This document shows, piece by piece, positions 35,476-42,771 of a stretch of DNA of 64,000 nt. A program made the position numbers and the translations under genes. Numbering within the stretch: the first letter of the stretch is position 1; each line of letters begins with the position of its first letter. The notes under the pieces were generated by a model. It did not search any database. It saw only the letters and a program-made list of their open reading frames with translations, and had not been told where the DNA came from. The stretch is from Eubacteriaceae bacterium. Its GTDB lineage: Bacteria > Bacillota > Clostridia > Eubacteriales > Anaerofustaceae. The stretch is from the NCBI GenBank assembly GCA_009782875.1, contig WRIE01000001.1, positions 1-64,000 on the forward strand, in the 5' to 3' direction.

Positions 35476-36171
35476 CTGGGAGTAGCTTGCAAGTTATTGG
35501 GTTTTCCCATATTTCGTGGCTGCATTTCATTGGTGATGGAAGAGACACCTGATCTTTCACAGCTCCCCTCTATAGTTCACCGTTCCCTCACCTCGTATAA
35601 CTACAGTATCACGTATCAGATACGCATTCAAACTTCTTTGTTTGCATTGCAGAAAACTTGATATTTTGCATTGGTTTGTGGCTCGTGCTATTTTCATATG
35701 ATGCCAAGCCTAATAGGAATTCGAACACAAAACCATTGAATCCTTCAAAGGTCTTAAAAGGCTTGATGGACAAAAAAAACCTATTGTACCTTGTGAACCG
35801 TGCCCACGCCATAATGAAAGTGTTTTTGAATGCTATATCGGCTTCCTGCGGGAAGATATTCAGGCTACTTGAATTTGCTTGCGCTTGTTGCTAATCCTCA
35901 AAATAAATTTGCTTGAAAAAGTCGCAAAATTATAATTTGGGCTTTCTCTAATCCCAAAATGCTTCGATATAGAGAGTTTTATAACGTAAATACGGACTTT
36001 TAGCTATCATTAAAGTACACAGCGCAGGTAAGGATTATTTTTGTTTTAAAAAAGCCTGAAAGCCCACGGCTAAACGATGGGCTTTCAGGTGAAAAAACTG
36101 TTAAATTAATATTCTCCTGTTAAAGCCATGGCATCAAGACGCGTTAATACTAACAGCAATCCCTGTTCTTA
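35476..36171. other. Intergenic, mostly AT-rich
   Basis: Overlapping frames on both strands at 35609-35894 have no start signal or recognisable protein. The right end holds a clear terminator (36050-36089) for the gene at 36172. Confidence 0.4.
36050..36089 (-). terminator. Intrinsic terminator of the GLUG-like/Cys-rich gene
   Basis: A 12-bp perfect stem (36055-36066 with 36078-36089), loop of 11, followed on the minus strand by C and six Ts. It is about 80 bases past the stop. Confidence 0.8.
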
Positions 36172-37641
36172 TTACTTGCATATGGTTTTGCCATCCCTAT
36201 CTTGGATGCAGTTATTCTCCAAGCTTGGCGGATAAAAGCTCTCGAAATAGTCTTCATCAGTCCACCAAATTGGTATGCACCTTTTGCCAGACTTGCTTTT
36301 GCGAAACCCGCGGGGGCACCCTTTTGTGTCATGGACAAGGTTCTTCTTTCTTGGAATTGGGACGCATCTCCCGTTTACTAGCCAAAAGCCATCCCGGCAC
36401 TCAGGCCTTTGGGGCGGCCTTGGCTGGTTGCAGCCTGCCCCTTTGCATGGGGGCTTTTGTGGCGGCTGGTGCCAATTGCCGCATCCTGAAGGGCAGTTCT
36501 GTGGCGGCTGGTGCCAGTTGCCGCATCCGGAAGGGCAGTTTTGGGGCGGCTTTGGCTGGATCGTGAGGATACACCGGCCGTTCACCCAAACAAACCCTGG
36601 AGGGCAAATCGGCTCCGGCTGGAAAACAGGCACACAGCGCCCGTTGACAAGATGGAACGCAGGAGGGCAAATAGTTGGCGCGGCCCAGTTGCCGCCTTGC
36701 AGCCCAGATGGGGAAAAGTCGGGGTCGAATTGCTGGATTGTCTGGTTGGCGTATGCCAACCCCCCATCCTGCGAGTTGTCGCCGCTGATTAAGACTGATG
36801 GAATTGCCGTATTCCCATAAAGCGCTATGGGCGCGCCCTTGTCTGCAAAGCCTGCAATTCTGCGCGCGTTAAGCCTCGCAGATACTCTCGCGCCGCGGAA
36901 TGTGTTGTTTTCCACTTCTTGCCTGCGCGGCCCGGAAAGGCAACCGACTATGCCTCCAGCATTGTTGGAAGATGCGGTTATGCTGGCAAAGGACTCGTTG
37001 TTCGCAATAGCGCTTGACCTTGAGATTCCAACGATGCCTCCGGCGTTCCCAACAGACTCAACGCTTCCTCTGGATATATTAGAAGAAACTTGGGTTGACT
37101 CGCCATCAGTTTCGCCGATGATGCCTCCCGAAGCGGAAATACCGCTAACTTCGGCGTCGCTTTCGTTTTGAGTAATCAAAACCCCAGCCCCGGCAACAGA
37201 GCCTGCAATGCCTCCGGCGCATTGGCCTGCGACTTGGGCAAAGTTTTTGTTGGATATGGCAACTGCCCCGCCTAAAAGAATGCCGGCGACGCCCCCTGTT
37301 TGGGCTTGCCCGGTTACCCTGCCCCTGACTGTGCAGTTTTCTATGCGTGAGCCGTTTTGGGCAAAGGCTGCAATAGCACCTATGGGGCCATTGCCCACCC
37401 GGATATCGGCATTTACATTGAGGTTGCAAACTGCGCCCCAGAGGTTTTGGAAAAGAGGGGCCCTAACATTGCTAATCGTGCAAAAAGAGCCATTTAGCAG
37501 GAAGCCTGGCTCTGCTGGTATTGGCGCCCAATTGCTATCGATGTTGATATTGCCGGCAAGGGTATAATCGCCATTGGCAGGAAAGCGGCTGTTTCTGCCA
37601 ATGCGCATCAATTCTTCTTGTGAAGATATCATTTGTGACAT
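36172..37641 (-). CDS. GLUG-like beta-helix protein with Cys-rich tail, candidate spore surface
   Basis: A 489-residue protein with no signal peptide, behind GGAGG. Residues 1-280 hold about nine short repeats with the core GG-I-V/A-G (TGGVAGILLGG, AGGIAGSVAG, SGGIIGETDG, AGGIVGISR, AGGIVGCLSG), as in GLUG-type beta-helix proteins. From about residue 320 the protein turns Cys- and Pro-rich: three to four modules of CPPxFxxVNGRCVP, a 14-residue tandem repeat PPQNCPSGCGNWHQ and a final CPRGFRKSKSGKRCIP module. Disulfide or metal cross-linking is likely. An exact sigma-K-type promoter lies 28 bases upstream of the ATG, so mother-cell synthesis and assembly on the spore is the best inference. No enzyme motif is seen. 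Confidence 0.65.
   Translation of the reverse strand: MSQMISSQEELMRIGRNSRFPANGDYTLAGNINIDSNWAPIPAEPGFLLNGSFCTISNVRAPLFQNLWGAVCNLNVNADIRVGNGPIGAIAAFAQNGSRIENCTVRGRVTGQAQTGGVAGILLGGAVAISNKNFAQVAGQCAGGIAGSVAGAGVLITQNESDAEVSGISASGGIIGETDGESTQVSSNISRGSVESVGNAGGIVGISRSSAIANNESFASITASSNNAGGIVGCLSGPRRQEVENNTFRGARVSARLNARRIAGFADKGAPIALYGNTAIPSVLISGDNSQDGGLAYANQTIQQFDPDFSPSGLQGGNWAAPTICPPAFHLVNGRCVPVFQPEPICPPGFVWVNGRCILTIQPKPPQNCPSGCGNWHQPPQNCPSGCGNWHQPPQKPPCKGAGCNQPRPPQRPECRDGFWLVNGRCVPIPRKKNLVHDTKGCPRGFRKSKSGKRCIPIWWTDEDYFESFYPPSLENNCIQDRDGKTICK
36458..36541 (-). repeat. 42-bp tandem repeat in the Cys-rich tail
   Basis: Two copies with period 42 (starting at 36458 and 36500) differ at only a few bases and encode PPQNCPSGCGNWHQ twice; a degenerate third copy follows. 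Few silent changes suggest recent duplication, so copy number may vary between strains. Confidence 0.7.
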
Positions 37642-37669
37642 GTATAACCTCCAAAATGCAATATATAAT

Positions 37670-37696
37670 TAATTTATGTTCAATTGGCTATTATGT
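37670..37696 (-). promoter_or_regulatory. Sigma-K-type promoter of the GLUG-like/Cys-rich gene
   Basis: On the minus strand AC (37696-37695), a 16-base spacer and CATAAATTA (37678-37670) match AC-N16-CATANNNTA exactly. Twenty-eight bases with a GGAGG site separate it from the ATG at 37641. Confidence 0.6.
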
Positions 37697-37803
37697 GCCA
37701 TAAAACGATACCTTGTATTGTCGATTGGGGAAAAATAGGCGCAAAACCTGGTGGTTGGGGAATAGCGCTGTAAAATGTAATATAGAAAAAAGAGGTGGAT
37801 TGA

Positions 37804-38169
37804 TTGAAGAAAAAAATAGCTTTTACACTGCTTGTGCTGCTCCTGCTGCAGCTGTTGGGCGCATGCAACAGCCAGCAAGGGGATGCAAAGGGAAAAAAAG
37901 AACAGCTTGTTGGGGAAATGCAGGAGCTAGAAAAAGCGTTGGAAGAAGCTTTGGAAATTGTCAGGAACACAAAACTGGTGGGGGGCTTGCAAGAACAGCT
38001 AGAGAAAGGCGTTGGCCAGTTGGGGCAATATGTGTCAGAGCTTTCGAAAGAGCTTGAGGAGAAGATCGAAACGCTGGACGCTGACCAAATCAATGAGATG
38101 ATAGAGAAAGCCAAACAGCTGAAAAAGGCAATAGACGATTTCCGCTTGGGAGTCCAAAAACGGCAATGA
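37804..38169 (+). CDS. Small coiled-coil lipoprotein
   Basis: A 121-residue protein that starts with TTG, with AGAGGTGG five bases upstream. The lipoprotein signal is KKKIAFTLLVLLLLQLLGAC with the lipidated Cys at 21. The rest is almost entirely charged helix with heptad-like Leu/Ile spacing (QELEKALEEALEIV, LSKELEEKIETL, INEMIEKAKQLKKAI), a likely coiled coil on the outer face of the membrane. No family is recognised. A 21-bp perfect terminator follows and is shared with the convergent coaD gene. Confidence 0.6.
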   Translation: MKKKIAFTLLVLLLLQLLGACNSQQGDAKGKKEQLVGEMQELEKALEEALEIVRNTKLVGGLQEQLEKGVGQLGQYVSELSKELEEKIETLDADQINEMIEKAKQLKKAIDDFRLGVQKRQ

Positions 38170-38302
38170 CCCTAGTTATTGCTTAAAAGCGTAAACGCAT
38201 AGTTGGCAATCTTGCGGTTGGGAAGCACGGGCCAGCCCAGGCAGGCAGCAAGGCGAAATTTGTGTTTAGCGGCTTGTTTGCTCAAGAGCCGAGCCTGCTG
38301 GA

Positions 38303-38360
38303 AAAGACAACAAAACAGGCGTGATTGCTGCATGGCAGACACGCCTGTTTTGTTGTCTTT
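38303..38360. terminator. Bidirectional terminator, 21-bp perfect stem
   Basis: Bases 38303-38323 pair exactly with 38340-38360 around a 16-base loop. Arms end in AAAGACAACAAAA/TTTTGTTGTCTTT, giving U-rich tails in both directions. It lies between the convergent lipoprotein and coaD genes. Confidence 0.8.
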
Positions 38361-38401
38361 AGTTTTATAGGCTGTTGCAACCTATTTTGCCCGTTCCATT
38401 T

Positions 38402-39484
38402 CTACTGAGCCTTGTTGTCCAAGGCATCTAGCATCGATTTAATATTGGCCCTGGCCTGCTCTTCATGCCTGTCATAGTAGAATTGGGTTTGGTATATCCT
38501 TGGGGAGGCTGCCAATGATTCGAGAAAATCGGCTTTCTCACCTTGGGAGCCGCCGCCAATAAACAAGCCTAAGACATCCTTTTCGTGGTTGGCAAATCTC
38601 TCTTTGTCAGTCCCGAAAATCGCCAGCGATATGTCTTTGGCATAAGCGAAGTCTTCGCTTCCAGAAGTGTGGACGGACCCGTTCAGCACACCAAGCAGCT
38701 GGGCGGCTGCCAGCGCGGCAGAGCCGTCGATGCCCAACCTGGCGAAAAGCTTCAGTGCAGCTTCCTCATTGTCGCCTAATTTCTTATAATGGGCATAGTG
38801 CCAGACCGCAAGCACTAATGCATCAGGCGCTTTAAGCTTGCTTCTTATAATGCTGACTTGGCACAACATCTGGTGTATGGCGCCCAAGCTTGCGCCTTCG
38901 CTGTTTTCGTAAGCGCTTAAAAGCTCCTGGTACACGCTTTCATGGTTTTGGATGCCGAGATTGTTCGCCAGTGTTGTCCAAAGGCCTTTGTAAAAGTTGT
39001 CCACAAGCTTTTTGAGCACAGGCCCCGGCACGTAGTCGGCAACCAAGTCTTCCCAGCCATTGGGCCCCACCAGGCTTTTGACTAGGCTCGAGGAAATGTT
39101 TGCGTATTCCGGCTTTGAGGGGAAGAAGTATAATGTTTCTATCTGGGGGCACAATTTTTTATTTACAGAGTACATCCGCAGCTCATAGGAAAAATCGTCC
39201 CTGCTGCGAATGCCCCGGACCAAGTGTGTTGCCCCAAGTTGCTCTGCGAATGTCACTAGGAAATCCCCTTCAAAACCGACGATTTGGACGTTGCCCACAT
39301 CCACAAGGGTGTCCCTGATCATTTCGAGCCTGTCGGCAAGGGAGTATGTGTAGCTTTTTTCCGCATTGATGCCGATAGCGACTACCAGGGTGTCGCACAT
39401 TCCAGCGACTTTATTGATTATGTCTAAATGGCCAATTGTGATTGGGTCAAAAGACCCGGCGTAAACGTAAATGCTTTTTCCCAT
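38402..39484 (-). CDS. coaD: Phosphopantetheine adenylyltransferase fused to a degenerate HD domain
   Basis: A 360-residue protein. Residues 1-160 are CoaD: AGSFDPITIGHLDII (nucleotide-binding TxGH), KSYTYSLADRLEMI, HLVRGIRSRDDFSYELRMYSVNKKL near 88-110 and ISSSLVKSLV near 130. This enzyme adenylates 4'-phosphopantetheine in CoA synthesis. Residues 165-355 resemble the COG4339 HD-phosphohydrolase-like family (LWTTLANNLG, YQELLSAYEN, LAVWHYAHYKKLGDNEEAALKLF, IYQTQFYYDRHEEQARANIKSML), but the usual WFHD metal motif reads WHYA, so hydrolase activity is doubtful. Normal CoaD has about 160 residues. The leader carries a 25-bp tandem duplication containing the ribosome binding site. Confidence 0.85.
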   Translation of the reverse strand: MGKSIYVYAGSFDPITIGHLDIINKVAGMCDTLVVAIGINAEKSYTYSLADRLEMIRDTLVDVGNVQIVGFEGDFLVTFAEQLGATHLVRGIRSRDDFSYELRMYSVNKKLCPQIETLYFFPSKPEYANISSSLVKSLVGPNGWEDLVADYVPGPVLKKLVDNFYKGLWTTLANNLGIQNHESVYQELLSAYENSEGASLGAIHQMLCQVSIIRSKLKAPDALVLAVWHYAHYKKLGDNEEAALKLFARLGIDGSAALAAAQLLGVLNGSVHTSGSEDFAYAKDISLAIFGTDKERFANHEKDVLGLFIGGGSQGEKADFLESLAASPRIYQTQFYYDRHEEQARANIKSMLDALDNKAQ

Positions 39485-39485
39485 T

Positions 39486-39535
39486 TATTTTGCTCCTTAT
39501 TCCAATCCACTATTTTGCTCCTTATTCCAATCCAC
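39486..39535 (-). repeat. 25-bp tandem duplication in the coaD leader
   Basis: Bases 39486-39510 and 39511-39535 are identical. Each copy includes GGAG on the minus strand; the copy next to the ATG is the working ribosome binding site and the second lies 25 bases upstream. The identity suggests a recent slip. Confidence 0.85.
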
Positions 39536-39630
39536 GCTATGGTTTGACTGCAGCATTAATTATAGCGGCACAAAGACACATAGCAAATAGTGAGAAAAAA
39601 ATGTGGTTGAGACAAGGCCCAATGCTAACT

Positions 39631-40161
39631 CTATCGGCTATGGCTCTTCAAAGGGGCGGCGGGCGTGATAGCCTCTTTGGCAGCAGGCATGGATATATTT
39701 ACACCCAACGCCAAGCAGTCTTTAGCTAATTCTTTGAGCATCGACGACCTGAACTGGCGCAAATGGGCTTTTGATGGCTGGGCAAAGTGGCGCCGGGCGT
39801 TGAGCTTGGCGCCAATGTGTATTTCCTCGTCATAGGATTGGGCTTGCAGCTTCGCAAGGCTGTCCCTAGTTGCCGACATGGCATGTGCTTGGCTTGCTTG
39901 CCAACACTGCCCAAAGACAATTGGAATAATCAAATGGGAATGGTCGCCTGCTTTGGCGCTGTGGGACCCGAATAAGATGGGGCTCAATCTCACCTGGTTG
40001 CTGCTTTTGTCATAAGAGGATGCAACGCCAAGCTCATGGGGAAAGACAGTGACCACGCAAGGGGGGCGGCATTGCCTGGCAGCAAACTCGTTTTCAATTG
40101 ACTGCAGGATTTCGATTTTGACATTCACAGATAATGCCTGCCAAATATCGGTTTCAAGCAT
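39631..40161 (-). CDS. Hypothetical protein, possibly a degenerate zincin-like protein
   Basis: About 176 residues from ATG 40161; a TTG at 40191 would add MATNYQESLK and is equally possible since neither has a good ribosome binding site. The N-terminus has ALSVNVKIEILQSIENEFAARQCRPPCVVTVF, followed by YDKSSNQVRLSPIL. This resembles proteins in which a similar start leads to a HExxH helix, but here the matching place reads VFGQCWQASQAHA with no HExxH. The C-terminus is basic and helical. The function is unknown; a decaying peptidase-like protein is one possibility. Confidence 0.4.
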   Translation of the reverse strand: MLETDIWQALSVNVKIEILQSIENEFAARQCRPPCVVTVFPHELGVASSYDKSSNQVRLSPILFGSHSAKAGDHSHLIIPIVFGQCWQASQAHAMSATRDSLAKLQAQSYDEEIHIGAKLNARRHFAQPSKAHLRQFRSSMLKELAKDCLALGVNISMPAAKEAITPAAPLKSHSR

Positions 40162-40437
40162 TTTCAGTGATTCTTGGTAATTTGTCGCCAATTTTTTTCT
40201 TGTGCGGCGCTAAAATGTGTAAAAAACATATCTAGACTTTTAAGGGCAATTGCTCCCAATAAACTGTCGGATGAAGATGTTTTTTTAGCGCCTTCGCCTT
40301 TCTTTGCTTATTTTTGGAAAATAGTTTGCCACGGCTGCGCATCGCAGCGCAGTGAATAGATGTTTAGTATTGGTAAGGTTTACAATGTTTATATTCTATT
40401 TAAGCTCTGCAACAAGGCAGGTTTCCTGCTTTGCAAT

Positions 40438-40785
40438 TTATGAAAAAAATAATTCGCTTGCCAACTCTTCTTTTGCGATATCCGGTTCGTCCATCAGCCA
40501 ATCCATCGCGATTAACGCAGATGGGAAGGTAAATCCCGCTTTGAGGAGGTTAGACACTGAAAAGCCCTCAACAACAATGTCAGAAATGCTCCTGTCAGCA
40601 AGCCATGCATCGCGTATCCCATCCAATGGAGGTTGCAAATTGCATAGGTCTTCTGCGGTCATTTCGGCAACATACTTGGAATAATCCAGTTCTGTTATAA
40701 GAATATCTTTAATTTTTTCTTCCACCGTATCTCCAATGCTCCTTAGTTGGGCAGATTGCGGAATCCAGCACAACGGGCCCGCCAA
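40438..40785 (-). CDS. Hypothetical acidic protein, 5' end unclear
   Basis: The protein reads well as coding: VEEKIKDILITELDYSKYVAEMTAEDLC, SISDIVVEGFSVSNLLKAGFTFPSALIAMDWLMDEPDIAKEEL (parts quoted). The only usable starts are TTGs (40785, 40773), yet the same frame stays open and protein-like up to 40868 with no ATG, GTG or TTG before that. This suggests a start missed by the code or a gene that lost its 5' end. No family is recognised. Confidence 0.4.
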   Translation of the reverse strand: MAGPLCWIPQSAQLRSIGDTVEEKIKDILITELDYSKYVAEMTAEDLCNLQPPLDGIRDAWLADRSISDIVVEGFSVSNLLKAGFTFPSALIAMDWLMDEPDIAKEELASELFFS

Positions 40786-40868
40786 AAGCCATGGTTGTTC
40801 TGAAGGGTATTTTGCGCCCAGTTTGCCATTAAGAAATAAAAAGTGTTCGCCTTCCCCAAATTCCTAAT

Positions 40869-41271
40869 AACAATATAGCATAGTTGTTGTAAGGTGGAAA
40901 GTAAAAAAAATTACAATGAGAGTGCGAAAAAAGCACATTATTTATCGAAAACTAGATAAAACAAGAAATTATAATATACAATCGCTTAATATTTAGAGAA
41001 ATTTATAGTAGATTTGATATAAAAATGAAATAGTATGAATTGTGGAAAAAAATGTTAAAATAGAAATATATGTAAAATACTAGGCTATTAGAGAGAATTC
41101 AGGGACGTGTCATTGCAAGGGCGCCAAAGCTTTGCGACTATTAATTTCGGACTCCAATACTATTTTAAATCAAAATTATTACAAAAAAGCAACTTTTATG
41201 ATAATATAATTACAGGCAATTAAAGGCAGAACGCCTTCAAATATAATTTTTTTAAAACCGAGGCTGAAGTT
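40869..41271. other. AT-rich intergenic region
   Basis: No gene is supported. The segment is strongly AT-rich and precedes the DUF6882 gene; a GAGGC ribosome binding site lies at its right end. Confidence 0.45.
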
Positions 41272-42030
41272 ATGAGGCTATTCAAAGGCAAAGTAGGCAA
41301 ATCTGATTTTGATGAGGACAACTTCAAATATAAGGAGACTGCCCACACAAAGCAGTACATAGATGTGCTCTCCGCGTTTATTGGCAGGGCTAGGCTCAGG
41401 CAGCAAGCATTTTATGATTTGACAATCAAAGGCAGGGATTGGGAAGTAGATTTTAATAATGGCGTGCTCTCTTTTGGCGATTCCCAGCATGACATCCAAT
41501 TCATTGGCACTGAGTCGTATGTCACCAATACTTGGCTATGGGGAGTCGACAATGTGAACAACTTCAAAGAGGAGATTGTCAAGGACGCTTACTTGTTCTT
41601 TAGCTCGAGCATGATGGGCAATCTGGAAGAGCTCAAGTCAAATGAGCTTGTCTTGGACGAGTATATCAATGGGCATAACTTGGCATCGATCATATCAGCT
41701 GCCCATTATGAGAAAGTATGCTATTTCAAATGCCCTATGCCTTCATCAGAGACCTCCGCTTTCGTATTGGTTAGGATGGTCCCCGATGAGGTTTTCGCGC
41801 CTGCAGGCAGCGGCAGCGTTTCAAAGCTGATCGTGGAATTGTTGTCCCAGCTGCCATTGAACCACAAAATCCTTGTCAAAAACATACTCATTGACAACTG
41901 TTCTAGGGTTGAAGGCAACTCAACGTCGCTTACAGGGTATTTTAGAGACAATACTGCCCTGACTACGATTTTTGATTATCGTGGCCATTTGGAGAGCATG
42001 GAGCTCTCTTTTACCGCAGCGGCACAGTAA
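41272..42030 (+). CDS. DUF6882-family protein
   Basis: A 252-residue soluble protein with no signal peptide. It shows the block typical of this family: WEVDFNNGVLSFGDSQHDIQFIGTES, then TNTWLWGVDNVNNF and KDAYLFFSS (quoted in parts from residues 60-115). The function of the family is not known; members often occur singly near stress or accessory genes. A T-tailed hairpin follows 30 bases after the stop, so the gene is monocistronic. Confidence 0.65.
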   Translation: MRLFKGKVGKSDFDEDNFKYKETAHTKQYIDVLSAFIGRARLRQQAFYDLTIKGRDWEVDFNNGVLSFGDSQHDIQFIGTESYVTNTWLWGVDNVNNFKEEIVKDAYLFFSSSMMGNLEELKSNELVLDEYINGHNLASIISAAHYEKVCYFKCPMPSSETSAFVLVRMVPDEVFAPAGSGSVSKLIVELLSQLPLNHKILVKNILIDNCSRVEGNSTSLTGYFRDNTALTTIFDYRGHLESMELSFTAAAQ

Positions 42031-42060
42031 TATTAAATAACTATGGATGACCCATTCCGG

Positions 42061-42083
42061 CGCCCCTTTAAGGGCGTTTTTTT
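42061..42083 (+). terminator. Intrinsic terminator of the DUF6882 gene
   Basis: CGCCC and GGGCG form a stem around CTTTAA and are followed by seven Ts. Confidence 0.75.
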
Positions 42084-42618
42084 ATAGGTTCTGTGTTATG
42101 TAGTGCAAGGCGCTTGACTTGCCAATCCACCGCAATCCAAAGGCTGGTGGATTGGCAGACACCCAGATGGTTGCCAACTGGCTAAAACCGCCTGCGGAAG
42201 AATGCCAAATTGTCCCTCATCGTGATACCGCACTTGCCCGCCATTGGTTTCGGTTATGCGGTTTTTTGCTTTCCGGGCACTGCCTGTTTTGCGTGATGGC
42301 GGCGCAATACTTGTTTACAATTATAATAATGGTTGCTATATCACCCGCAAGCAGCTCGCCAAATACAAGTTGCAAGCCGGCGCAGGCTTTGCGCTATTGG
42401 CGGGCACAATCCAGCCGCCAATCGAAGGCCGTCTTTTCCGGGGCAAGAATCCAAGACAAATTCTGGGATGCCAAAGAATTCGAGGAGCATGGCCCCTAAC
42501 TGGGCTCAGCCGGCGACATGACACGTGGAAAAAAATCTCTCTACAAAACTTTGGTTAACGGCATGGGCAAAAAAGATATAAGAAATTAGCTCCCAAGCCC
42601 CATTTTTCCAGGCCTAGC
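42084..42618. other. Intergenic with decayed coding on the plus strand
   Basis: A 12-bp perfect hairpin (42120-42131 with 42146-42157) lies at the left. From 42240 to 42590 three plus-strand frames show protein-like pieces in succession (VLRDGGAILVYNYNNGCYIT, then GARIQDKFWDAKEFEEHG, then SLYKTLVNGMGKKDIRN), separated by shifts and stops. This looks like a gene broken by several frameshifts. I cannot name it. Confidence 0.3.
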
Positions 42619-42762
42619 CTAGATTGTGCCGCCAGCCAAGAATTCGACCACTGCTAAAAAAGAGTCAGTTTTCTTATCTTCGTCTAAGCCATCAAGCTGC
42701 ATCAGCACATTTTCGTATCCTTGCATATCCTCAAATATTTTCGCATTGCTTCGGTTTTGCAT
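42619..42762 (-). CDS. 47-residue acidic microprotein downstream of the URO-D-like gene
   Basis: ATG 42762 is preceded by AGGAGGAGAAT and lies nine bases after the stop of the URO-D-like gene at 42772, so the two are almost certainly cotranscribed. The product begins MQNRSNAKIFEDMQGYENVL, continues with LDGLDEDKKTDSFLAVVEFL and ends in AGGTI at a TAG (42621-42619). It is acidic and helical, with no Cys and no membrane segment. A small partner or regulator of the enzyme is a reasonable guess. No family is recognised. Confidence 0.65.
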   Translation of the reverse strand: MQNRSNAKIFEDMQGYENVLMQLDGLDEDKKTDSFLAVVEFLAGGTI

Positions 42763-42771
42763 ATTCTCCTC

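Noticed and set aside
35609-35894. Short frames on both strands after the HicB relic
   Set aside because: They mirror each other, lack start signals and match no family.
36458-36541. 42-bp repeats as a CRISPR array
   Set aside because: The repeats are directly adjacent without spacers and lie in frame inside a gene.
36225-37570. Long plus-strand frames opposite the GLUG-like gene
   Set aside because: They reflect the repetitive, GC-rich minus-strand codons; there are no start signals or known motifs.
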